A stretch of DNA of 24,955 nucleotides from Phoronis ovalis. Taxonomy: Eukaryota; Phoronida; Phoronidae. Positions 13,901-22,400 of the stretch are shown piece by piece (the stretch's first letter is position 1; each line of letters opens with the position of its first letter). The notes under the pieces are model-generated. The model searched no databases and was not told the origin of the DNA. It saw nothing but the letters and a program-made list of their open reading frames with translations. The DNA is taken from NCBI GenBank assembly GCA_028565635.1, contig JAOXYB010061278.1, positions 1 through 24,955 of the forward strand, given 5' to 3'. Made by a program: the position numbers and the translations under genes.

Positions 13901-16900
13901 TAATTCATATTTATTATTGGAAGTTAATATAGAATTTTATTGTCTGTCCAAGTATATTCACACATTTATATCATTTCTAGAACTTGTATGTGAATACGGC
14001 TAAATAAATAAACATTATTATTTAAAAAACGGACTTACACATTACTCTGTTTAGTTGAATTTGAAGTATCTGGCTTTCGGTCTGAATAACATAACTTAGC
14101 TAACTCTGACACAGTATAATACAGACATAAATAAAGACGATTATACAACCCTCCATCCTAAAAACAAAATAAGCAGTAGATAACTATATAATTATAGTTA
14201 AATCTGTAGGACATGCTTGAGTGTACAACTGTAGTTTATTGTAACAATTCACTTAAATGGAAATGGCATGCTACTTTGGGATATGGTTATAAATATGTTG
14301 TTGTATAGGCCCAAAAATGCTAACGTTTCATCTGTTAATAATTACCGCACAACCTTAGATCTTAAATTAAAATTAGATTCACAGAAACAGAAAATTACTT
14401 AATATCGCTTAAGAATTGGTTTATACCTCATTCTCATCATTGTCAATTTTTACAGCACTTAGTAGTAAGCAGACAACCAAACAACGGATGTTTCTTGGCA
14501 GAAGAAATAAATCCATGGTCCTGGTGTTTCTAAAAAATAATACAAGAAAACATGTATTATTCTACTACAGGCAGACTCACTCCTTTTAAATAGCATAGGT
14601 TTACTGCTTAAATCATACCTACCCAGTTGACTGAGCATTTTTGGACATTCAGATGTCTACTGAAAGCAGAGGTGGAAGTTTTTCACAGGAAAATATCTTT
14701 AAAACAGGAATTGTAATTATCGTTTAGAAAGTTAATGTTTTGAAGTTATATATTTTGTTATACAGTGCAAGACTTAAAAAAACAAGTTTGCTGTGTAAGC
14801 AATTTTTGCTTCTTAGAAGATATTTGTTCATTGTTTTGTAGGCATAATTATAGTAAATCAGCTCAACACATAAATGCCTGAATGGTACACTGAACAATTA
14901 AGAAAACAGCATAAAAATATGGAATATTCTAATATAATGTTGAAACTACGGTAAGCCATAAATTTGCAAAACTTCACATTGCAGCAATTAACTTACCCTA
15001 TTTTGTCTAATTTGGCTATTTCTATTGTTGATTTCACCAATGAAACAGGAAATGCAAATTCTAAGGATGTCTGGAAGTTAAATAAGACAGAGCTTTACGG
15101 AATATTGAATTCATTTGTAATATTGAAATCATTTTTGAATTTATATAAAATTTACTTTTCAGATTTATTTAGTAATAATCCATTCATTTTTCGTTTAAAA
15201 GAAATAACTAACCCCACATGAATACAACAACAAACAAGAAACACAAAGTATAGCTGCATTCTTTCTTTAAAGCTAAATGTAGGTACGTTTGACTGCGTAA
15301 ATTCATAAAATTCCGCCTAAGATTAAATAACAGATGTACCACTAATAGCAAAAGCAACATATTGCATCTTTCCCTTTCTTCCGGTCTAAACTCCAGCAGT
15401 GACACAAGGAAATCAGGATTGTCTTTCAGTATTTTCCAATTGCTAAAAAGGACAAAAAACAACAAAGCCCACTTAAACTGCAAATATTGAAGAATTCATG
15501 AAAATTAATATAAGTTAACGGCAAACACAACACAGGGCAATATGTAATTTAAAATGATCACTTTTGCAATATAAAGACAAATTATTAATGTTGTTGAATT
15601 TCTACATTACCAAGTTTAAAAACATAACAACACTATAATATAGAAGTAACTGCAGATCCACACAAATCAGCATATTTTATATTGATGCCTATTTGTCAGT
15701 ATAAAGCAAATTAAATTAAACCATCAAATTCACTTGTTGGTGAACTTACAACTTTAGTTTCCTATTCAACAATACCATATCTTCTTGAAGGTTGTGGGCT
15801 AAATATTTCAATCTCCTACGATCTATGTCTGAAAATTTATTTATAAATTGACATAACTATTATTTTCATCCATGATGTTTCTACAAGTGTACACGAGTAG
15901 TATCTAGTATTAACATTGTTTTTTTTTGATGCTCAAACCATATTAAAATTCACATGGAGTGTATATGTGATGAAAGAAATCCAATTACTATCAATTATAT
16001 TCATTTGTTGCATTAGGTGCAATTTTAATGTGTTAACAAACTTACCTATGTTTAAAGCACCATTTTTAGCAAATCTCATCATACAATGCGTAGCCTGAAG
16101 CAAAAAGTATAATTATATGTACATTTTAAAAAAAACAGATCGACAGAAAATTATGTCAAACCAACAGAAACACGGAATGTCTAAATTAATTAATTAATAA
16201 TAAATTAACAAATTCTTTTTTGCTTCACCTAGTAGGTTATAATATACAATATTAAGCTTTGCAGTAGCAGTCTTTTAAAACACAGCTGATGATAGGAATG
16301 CAAGTTACCACAAGATAACAAGTAAGGTCACTTAGTAAATAGTCAAACAAAGTCCTTTTTGACACACTAGAATGCAATACCTAGGTCTAATTTTAAAAAT
16401 ACCCTTCTACTTACCTTTATGCCAAATATACCAGTGACTTCAATTTTCTTGAACTTACTGGGAGTGAATCCACTACTTTTCAATTTGTGTCTCTAAAAAG
16501 AGCAACGGAAATGATTTCTATACACTAATTACAAAACTTCCACAAGAACCTTCACATTTAATTTTACTCTGTTTTCAAATCATTTCTGGTCATTTCAGAG
16601 AAATCAAATTTTTCTCAAAATATAAATTGAAGTGTTATGTATAACTGATAGAAACCACTTTTTGTGATAAGCACGGAGAGATTCATCAGTCTCACATCTA
16701 ATAAGTGTCACAATCTTAATTTTACAAACTCACCACAGGGTTTTCAGTAAGTGCTGTGTCATTGAAAAAATACTCCACCTGAAGCCGTTCTGCAGCTAAA
16801 ACACAAAAATACAATTATGTTAGGCTTGTGTGCTTTTGGAAGTTTAGCATTTGAATTTACAGAATTACTGTACATTATTTAACCAAAATTAGAAACATCT

Positions 16901-19900
16901 TAGACAGGGCCACTCTTTAAAATGTAGCACTCAACTAACACTTTGTCAAGATCTGACAAAGAACAATGACAAGAGAAATCAGTGTCAGAAAAGTTGCAAA
17001 TCAATGTGCAATGAATTTATTGAATGAACAAAACTACTAATGGTACAAAAAGATATGCTCTGAGTAAAGAACATTTTTTCTGTTAAACATTTTCAACTTG
17101 CTACAACTTTAAAGTTTGTCATTAAATGTGAATTGTTATGTGCATTAACTTACAGGTTACAATTCTGCCATCTAACATCCAAATGTTTGGCAAGCAATCA
17201 ATGACATGGATCCGATCTAAAAAGAATAAAAGTATGACATTAAATTTTTAAGATTAAAATTTAAAACAAGCACTTTAAAAATAACAAAAAAATGTTCAGC
17301 ATTGCTACAAAATGTTAATGAAGCCTTTACATAATATTGTGTATAACTTAACATATTCCTGTATTATATGTAATTTCTTTAATGGTTATTTAAAGGAGAT
17401 AAATGTTCTATTAGGACTTAGACAAAACCTATTAAAAATGTACTTACAATAAGGATCCTTTTCCAATTGTTTGTTGCCATGGAGACATAAATTTAGAATA
17501 TGTAAATGTCGAATCTTTGCTAATTCTGGCCATGTTAAGTAGTTATTAGATAGCACTAATGTTCCCAAGGCAACAAATCGAGAAAATCCTTCAAGGTTGG
17601 CGATCTGTAATACACAAAAATATAGTTGACTTAAAGAACCCTCAGCAAATTTTTCCGCATGATAATAAATATATACAATACATATAAAAAAACTCAGTCT
17701 AAGTAAACTCATATTTTGTGTTCTGCTACCTACTCAATATATTCTTTGACGAATGTACATTCATTTAAAGTAGTTCATCTTCTCCAGGGGGTACTCAGGT
17801 ACCGTCTATGTAGAGGTGTGCTGCTTGAGCGGATTCGGTTTTTTGACCAAATTAGCGGAGGGGATCCGGTTATTTGATCAAAATACCAGAGAGGATTAGG
17901 ATTTGACCGTATTAGCAGAGTGGATCCGTTTTTTTTGAATAAATAAACTGACTTCATCTGGTTTTTGACTAAATATAAACCAGTTTTCTGAGACATGTAA
18001 AATTAGGAATCAGGTTTTTTAGCAAAAAAATTTAGCAATCCGTTATTTTGGCAGAAAAAAATAGTTGAGAGGATCTGGTTTTTAAGTCTGTGCCGTACAC
18101 CCCTATCAAAAATTTTGTGAAGTATCCCCCATGTCATCTTCTCACACTAGGTGTATCTGATATACACAGATACTCCATCAACATCACATGTAACACACAA
18201 GCATCAGTGCCCCTCTAGTGGAAGAATATGGAACTACTTTGATATAGGAGGGAATGTATATTCGTAAAGGAGTTATGGGAACACAGCTGGGAATATAAAC
18301 TTAGATTGATAAATAAAAAACAAAGAAAGAACAAAGCAGACATGGCACCTCTTAATAATAATTTTAAACTTTTCTGAAACATCTTAAGTATAATCAGTTT
18401 TGTTTACAACATATAATCTCGTCATACAGACTGCAATACATTTTATAATAAAAAGTAATCATTGCAGTACAGCAGTAGAGCTTCACTGACAACATTCATG
18501 TGAAATAATTTATGCAAAAGACATTTATACACAATAATTAAAGTTTGTTATTGCAAGGAAACTTTTCAAACTATTTTAAGATTATATAATTATGCAAAAG
18601 CTTGAAAAATATTGAGCACTATTCATTGTAATATAACCCTTTTACAAAAATAGTAGATTATATCAATAAATATAGCAGGGTTGTGCAAAGAAACATTCCA
18701 TTACACAATATACATTACAAACACCAGTCACCTTGCTTTTATTCTTTTATCAATATAAGCAAAGCAAGGGAAGAAAGATAGGGATAGTATTCTCAGTGAT
18801 TTATTCAATTGTATTTGAATATTAAATATTTAAAGTTTTAAGAGTGGATCACTCTATCACGACTACTTGTACCAGGCATCCAAGTATGGACTTATACATA
18901 AATATATTAAATATATATTATTTTTAAGGTTAAGAAGAAATTTGAGTACATTTTTGATGTCCCGTCTGATTGACGCTTACATAAAATACAACTTACTTGT
19001 AACTGGAAGAAAAAATAAACACAAAAACTTTAAATATATTTTCATGATATTTTGAGCTTGTATAACTAACACAACCACTTCAGACTGCACCCATCTTTTG
19101 TGAGCTAGATAATCCTAATATTTTGAATCTGTTCAATCCCTTTGTATCAATTAATCCATAACTTCACATAGCATACAGTAATTTCATACTATCCATGTTT
19201 CTGTAAGCTTTTACAGCCATTAAACAAATGTAGAAAGAAGGGTAAAACTATAGTGACATAAATGTGCATAAGGATCTGCCAAGCATAATAAGGGGAATAG
19301 GGTAAAACATCCGAATGGTACACAGACTAACAATTACTTGGCGAGTACTATCATTTACATACAGGAGTCAGTATGAAAGTACAAAAATGCCCCAATTTGT
19401 TTTATATTAACAATACATTTTTTCCTAAATGGGATTTGTAAATAGGCAAACAGTATAGTTATTTTTTTTAAAATACAAGTTTCAATAGTAATTTTTTTTG
19501 TGCTAGACCTAGTTTTAATTTAATACACAAAACCTGCCAGATATTCAAATCCTGATTGATGAATTGTTAAAGAACTTCTAGTTTTATGTGTATAATGAAC
19601 TAGTTTAAACAATATCATAAAATATTGCAAACAGCATGAAGAGATAATATTCAGAGTTTTTTAAAACATGTCTCAGAATTTTTGAATATACCTTTATATT
19701 TAATCTTATAATGTCAAATGTTAATTATGACAAATTTGTGATTAAGTATTACATCTGTAAAACCTAGACACGTTGGAAAATATGTTGAAGTATTAATGAA
19801 AATGTATAATGACATCTAGTTAGACTTTACAGTTTTTATGTTACAGTTTTGTTGGTAAAAAGTTATAAAAGTAACAGAAAAATGTAAACTAATATTACAA

Positions 19901-22334
19901 TTATTTTTATACTGATATGACTAATATTTTAGATTTGAAGAAGAATTTATTGTAACTTTATACACCACAGAAGATGCAATCATAATGTACAAAATAAGAA
20001 CAATAAAATACTTTACTAACAAGTATGCAATAATGTGAAAACAAATGTAAATATTACATTATATAACATTATATAATTATAATCAAAATTATATTATGCC
20101 TTGAAATTATTAATGGGTACATGGACCAGTAACTACCACTACTAGGAATTTGTCAATCAACAACAGGCTAGGAGCAATGTACTGATCTCACTAACAACAT
20201 ACCTTATTGTTTCCAAGATCCACATACCACAGTTCCAAGCACTCTTCTAAGTTTTCCACACATTCAATACTGTTATCCCTCAGTATTAATGTCTTCAGTT
20301 TTGGACAAGAGTTCAAACTTTCAATAAATACTAAAAAACATAAAAACTATTACAAACCAATACTTTTTACTACTACATAGATTTATATAGAATTAAAAAT
20401 AATATCATGTATTTTTCTACTTCATACGTGCTGCTAGACCATTGATTGATTGATGTTTTTTATGTAGCAATGGAACCAAAAAGTGATTCAGACCAGAGAG
20501 ACTTTGGAGCAAAGAATCTAATGAACACAAATAATTTCAAAAGATTCAAAAGCAGCACAACCCATGAAAAGTGGTATAATATTGTTTTCTTTATTTTATT
20601 ACAGAATCTAACATTAAAACATATAATTTAAAGACAATTGGTAATTTATTTTTAAATAATAAATGGCGAAAAAAATCTTTCTTTTCCTAATGTTGAATAC
20701 ACTAATTTTTTAAACTTTTATTGCAATTCAAGCAGAAGCAACTACAGATGGAGCACAACGTTGTCATATAATTAGTCACTAAAAAAAGTTAAAATTAAAT
20801 ATCAGTGTCAGTAAACTATACAAAGTTAAAAATCAGACTATAAAATCACTTATTAGCATCATCATAACAGACAATAAAATAAAATTCTGTATCCTTGCAG
20901 TTTCATTTGATAATAAAATAAATAAACCTACTTAGCGAAAGAAACAATGTTGAGGGTTACAAAATATGACCTCCAAAAACCCCTTATATCCTACACATGG
21001 CCAGATCCAATTAACAATCGACCGTCTTTAGAACTATAAAAGAATAGACCAGGAGCACGTATACAGCAGTACGTCTGAAAGTTAATCAATGCCGATATAG
21101 CTAGGCTTCTACATGAATTGGCTTGGAGGGCGACTTCCTAATATTACATACAGCAAGGTTCAGCCCTCGCCTTCAAAATCCATCCCTTTCCTGGACTAAA
21201 AATACCCACACTCATAAACTGAAAACTTGGAAAAATGCACCCCTTTTTCCCCGGGGGTACTTGATGTTGATTTGGATGGGGAAGTGCCACCGGACCTCAA
21301 AAATCATGAAATACCATACCCGAACTTATACGTATGGTAAATTCAAGACCTGAACTTAATTTTTACATCTATGGAAAAATCATGACCCGAACTTATACCT
21401 ACTGGTTAACACGACCTATGGCAAAACAATATCCTATACTTAAATCTTGGGTAAATGTTTAAATTATGTGCCACGTTTATATCATTTTATCTGTTGGGTA
21501 AGGTATATATTCTTCAAATGTAAACACAATGGAATTTTAATCCTTTTTATTTTGTAATCTACACATGCATATATATGTGTGTCCTTGGCCTTTTTTTACA
21601 TTTCTGCATAAACCAGAAAAAAAAACAAATATACCTACATGACATTATTCCACAACAAACGAAACAGGCTACCCGAGTTTATATCTATAACGTGAAAAGT
21701 ACTACCCAAAATTATACCGGGAAGGATGAAATAGCGACCTGGTTAAATACCTGTAAGCGTGAAATTGCGACACGAACATGCGGCACATCCCCAGTTGGTA
21801 ATAAATACACACTATACAAGTACCCCGGGCCTTTTCTGGACCAGCTGGGCAGAAAACATGAAAACCCACCCATTTCCGGGATTTCCTGGACTGAAATGGT
21901 GAAAATCGCACCCTTTTCATGAGCCCCCACGGACTGACCAATAGGCAATACATGATACGCAGGGAGTCACGAGTGACCCTCCGATGGTAGGAACAATACT
22001 GAAATTCTGTCGGGTGGAAATAATTAACCCCCATAACATTGTTGATGCGACTTTATTGAGCGAACCGACTAAGCAAAAGAATCAAATAAATGCACAATAC
22101 GTAAAACTCAAAACAACGAGGGCAGCACCGGGTCAGCGATGAAGAAAGAATACTCACCGATTTCCAAGTTGGACAAATCTATGTACTCCGTCTGCTTGAG
22201 AGATCCTTTGGCTCTGGCTCGCAGAAACTGTAAGCAAAATAAGTTTGGGATATACAGGCATTATCTTTCGAATATGATACTAGACAATATAGATTAAATT
22301 TTTCATGTAAACAAACCTGGGCTGTCAATCTCAT
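1624..22334 (-). CDS. Large leucine-rich-repeat protein, 31 coding exons, about 1246 aa
   Basis: Seen: 31 minus-strand exons with GT donors and AG acceptors chain without a break in reading frame from ATG 22334-22332 to TGA 1626-1624. Exons in gene order: 22334-22317, 22227-22158, 20330-20203, 17604-17448, 17216-17154, 16795-16734, 16492-16415, 16094-16046, 15828-15750, 15442-15340, 15070-14997, 14529-14427, 14157-14039, 13753-13662, 13332-13244, 12886-12758, 12215-12080, 11822-11724, 10936-10810, 10617-10515, 10122-9937, 9669-9619, 8982-8878, 8332-8256, 7869-7456, 6946-6783, 6367-6326, 4945-4757, 4234-4157, 3900-3564, 1843-1624. They sum to 3741 nt, a multiple of three. The start follows an in-frame upstream TAA and is the first in-frame ATG. 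Domain order is LRR head, helical middle, basic/proline-rich linker, strand-rich segment, low-complexity tail and conserved C-terminus. No signal peptide or membrane helix is evident, so a cytoplasmic or nuclear scaffold role is inferred. Family not recognised. Least certain joints: the exon 10 donor (15340), exon 22, and the exon 30/31 junction. Confidence 0.9.
1844..3563 (-). other. Intron 30 (1720 nt)
   Basis: Between exons 30 and 31. AT-rich; the plus-strand ORF near 2101-2331 has no recognisable protein features and no splice context. No repeat seen. Confidence 0.7.
4946..6325 (-). other. Intron 27 (1380 nt)
   Basis: Between exons 27 and 28. It holds the 21-bp tandem repeat. Otherwise it is AT-rich with no recognised element. 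A short coding-like stretch near 5090-5150 has a donor-like end but no acceptor. Confidence 0.7.
6191..6283. repeat. Perfect 21-bp tandem repeat, 4.4 copies
   Basis: The unit is AAGGTATAACAAGGTACAAA plus T. Four identical full copies (from 6191, 6212, 6233 and 6254) are followed by a partial copy from 6275. It sits in intron 27, about 40 bases downstream of the exon 27 donor in the gene's direction. Because 21 is a multiple of three, the minus strand stays open in two frames; those ORFs are not genes. Perfect identity suggests recent expansion or an active VNTR. Confidence 0.92.
6326..9669 (-). CDS. Exons 22-27: low-complexity tail, including a skippable 42-nt exon (residues about 689-972)
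   Basis: Exons 9669-9619, 8982-8878, 8332-8256, 7869-7456, 6946-6783 and 6367-6326. Composition is Ser/Thr/Pro/Glu rich, with an acidic stretch (SGDETELHDLHSEIF) and a proline patch (HIPPPNSP) in the 414-nt exon 25, the longest of the gene. Exon 26 carries KPPRPVTAVEAYRFIIDQNS, which looks more ordered than its surroundings. Exon 27 is 42 nt, starts and ends in the same phase, and can be skipped without frameshift. Exon 22 (51 nt) is also symmetric and is the least certain; its splice sites and frame are consistent but its sequence is simple. Confidence 0.8.
7931..7980 (+). repeat. Possible tRNA-derived SINE fragment
   Basis: GGTTCAAATC at 7941-7950 matches a pol III B box. It overlaps a 7-bp hairpin (CCAGTGG at 7935-7941 with CCACTGG at 7960-7966). 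No good A box or complete tRNA fold was found upstream. It is intronic (intron 24) and could be chance. Confidence 0.25.
8333..9618 (-). other. Introns 22 and 23
   Basis: Introns at 8333-8877 and 8983-9618, separated by exon 23. No repeat or RNA gene seen. A short open stretch near 9385-9425 ends in a donor-like GTAAAT but lacks a pyrimidine-rich acceptor. Confidence 0.6.
9937..12215 (-). CDS. Exons 17-21: basic/Pro-rich linker and strand-rich segment (residues about 472-688)
   Basis: Exons 12215-12080, 11822-11724, 10936-10810, 10617-10515 and 10122-9937. Exon 17 is rich in K, R, P and S (KRALPRRPQSSP) and is probably a flexible linker. Exons 18-19 encode a compact, strand-rich stretch with GERILLGP, IALVQMDIVP and VYVDMGDAVWDEPGHYWRP. 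It could be a small beta-barrel, which is inference. Exon 20 is Lys/Asn rich and uses a less common donor (GTAGGC at 10514). Reading through that donor gives only 10 more codons to a TAA, so an alternative short C-terminus is possible. Exon 21 ends with KTRRKRSK, a plausible nuclear localisation signal. Confidence 0.85.
11291..11520. mobile_element. Foldback/MITE with about 46-bp inverted repeats
   Basis: The left arm 11291-11336 (TGAATCATCTGAG...TTCACACC) is the near-complement of the right arm 11475-11520 (GGTGTGAATTCCC...GATGATTCA). Weaker pairing continues inward (CTTTATAAG against CTTATAAA). No coding sequence and no convincing target duplication. It lies in intron 18, about 130 bases upstream of a candidate 11-nt exon. 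Confidence 0.7.
12458..12675 (-). pseudogene. Decayed Tc1/mariner transposase C-terminus
   Basis: Minus-strand translation gives HRENFMPD, a TGA stop, then IKAIIASKGLNTNY and a stop. This matches the usual C-terminal end of Tc1-like transposases (MPxRIxAVIxAKGGxTxY). Upstream, across a frameshift, WP..NSPYLNPN matches the WPxxSPDLNPIE motif around the third catalytic acidic residue, which is lost here. With stops, a frameshift and a missing catalytic residue it is a dead relic. It lies in intron 16 in the same orientation as the host gene. Confidence 0.75.
12758..16492 (-). CDS. Exons 7-16: alpha-helical region (residues about 167-471)
   Basis: Exons 16492-16415, 16094-16046, 15828-15750, 15442-15340, 15070-14997, 14529-14427, 14157-14039, 13753-13662, 13332-13244 and 12886-12758. 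It contains a basic helix with RRRLKYLAHNLQEDM, then leucine-rich helices such as RPEERERCNMLLLLLV, joined across an intron to SLEFAFPVSLVKSTIEIAKL, then LPRNIRCLVVCLLLSAVKID and VQLLCIVPTFFQFIDKDIG. The pattern of short amphipathic helices resembles an ARM/HEAT-like superhelix, but this is inference from helix spacing only. Exon 11 (15070-14997) is short; its strong acceptor (TTCCAG) and donor (GTAAGT), and the fact that it restores the frame of exon 12, support it. The exon 10 donor could be at 15340 (GTACAT) or three bases earlier. Confidence 0.85.
14530..14996 (-). other. Intron 11
   Basis: Holds a cryptic 37-nt exon-like segment at 14623-14659 with a good acceptor (CTGCTTTCAG). Its inclusion would break the frame of exon 12. 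Nothing else recognised. Confidence 0.6.
16734..22334 (-). CDS. Exons 1-6: SDS22-type LRR domain with LRR cap (residues 1-166)
   Basis: Exons 22334-22317, 22227-22158, 20330-20203, 17604-17448, 17216-17154 and 16795-16734. The protein starts MRLTAQ. It then shows about five repeats of the LxxLxLxxNxI kind: YIDLSNLEI (about residues 20-29), LKTLILRDNSI (about 42-52), LWYVDLGNNKIANLEGF (about 63-79), LGTLVLSNNYL (about 85-95) and LHILNLCLHGNKQL (about 106-119). It closes with YRIHVIDCLPNIWMLDGRIV (about 125-144), which has the form of the LRR cap that ends SDS22-like domains (R..VI..LP....LDG). Such domains bind proteins in the cytoplasm or nucleus. The introns after exons 3 and 1 are phase 0; exon 2 ends one base into a codon. 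This is the best supported part of the gene. Confidence 0.93.
17605..20202 (-). other. Intron 3 (2598 nt, the longest)
   Basis: Contains element E1 and a possible 6-nt microexon at 18997-19002. The remainder, 18144-20202, is AT-rich with no supported gene or repeat. Confidence 0.75.
17785..18133. mobile_element. Minisatellite-cored inverted-repeat element E1
   Basis: It starts CAGGGGGTACT and ends AGTATCCCCCATG. Subterminal boxes are GAGGTGTGCTGC on the left and GCCGTACACCCCTA on the right. TCATCTTCTC flanks it at 17775-17784 and 18134-18143, a 10-bp duplication. The core is about eight degenerate copies of a unit of about 31 bp resembling AGAGGATCCGGTTTTTTGAC. The element lies in intron 3, about 170 bases upstream of the exon 4 acceptor. 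The minus-strand ORF in it only reflects the repeat. Confidence 0.85.
21160..21925. repeat. Outer repeat interrupted by E3
   Basis: The motif TTTCCTGGACT occurs at 21187-21197 and 21882-21892, with a diverged copy at 21832-21841 (TTTTCTGGAC). In each flank it is followed by an A-rich segment and a GCACCCCTTTT-like end (about 21236-21247 and 21908-21919). The flanks are therefore copies of one unit of about 33-60 bp, split by E3. The right limit is near GAGCCCCC at 21921-21928; the left limit is unclear. Confidence 0.5.
21251..21829. mobile_element. Minisatellite-cored inverted-repeat element E3
   Basis: Termini are CCGGGGGTACTTGATG on the left and ACAAGTACCCCGG on the right, with subterminal GGGGAAGTGCCACC and GCGGCACATCCCC. 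The core holds degenerate units of about 30 bp around CCCGAACTTATACCTATGG, interrupted by a unique AT-rich stretch near 21460-21660. No clear target duplication is visible. It sits inside another repeat whose units recur on both sides. Located in intron 2. Confidence 0.75.
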
Positions 22335-22400
22335 AGTTACGCCATGTTCCACGTCCAGGCTACAGTTCACAGTTAGCCGGAGTTAGGCTAGAAGATGTCG
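22335..22400 (-). promoter_or_regulatory. 5' leader of the LRR gene with a two-codon upstream ORF
   Basis: Directly before the main start the leader reads ATG GCG TAA (22345-22337), then two bases, then the main ATG at 22334. This is a complete upstream ORF of two codons ending almost on the main start. An in-frame TAA lies further upstream at about 22390, and no other in-frame ATG occurs between it and 22334. The transcription start and core promoter are not identifiable by eye. Confidence 0.55.

Larger units (their letters stand above)
20331..22157 (-). other. Intron 2 (1827 nt)
   Basis: Contains E3 and the outer repeat it interrupts; these raise the local GC content compared with the rest of the window. 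ORFs on both strands within 21575-22034 follow the repeats and show no protein family features. Nothing is seen in 20331-21120. Confidence 0.75.

Noticed and set aside
14623-14659. Exon-like 37-nt segment with good acceptor and GTAGGT donor on the minus strand
   Set aside because: Either donor choice puts exon 12 out of frame and leads to a stop; without it exons 11 and 12 join in frame.
15208-15339. Longer version of exon 10 reading on to a stop at 15208
   Set aside because: Ending at 15340 joins exon 11 in frame and gives a continuous helix; the extension leads to a stop.
21575-22034. Overlapping ORFs of 78-115 codons on both strands
   Set aside because: They coincide with E3 and the outer repeat, occur on both strands and show no protein family motifs.
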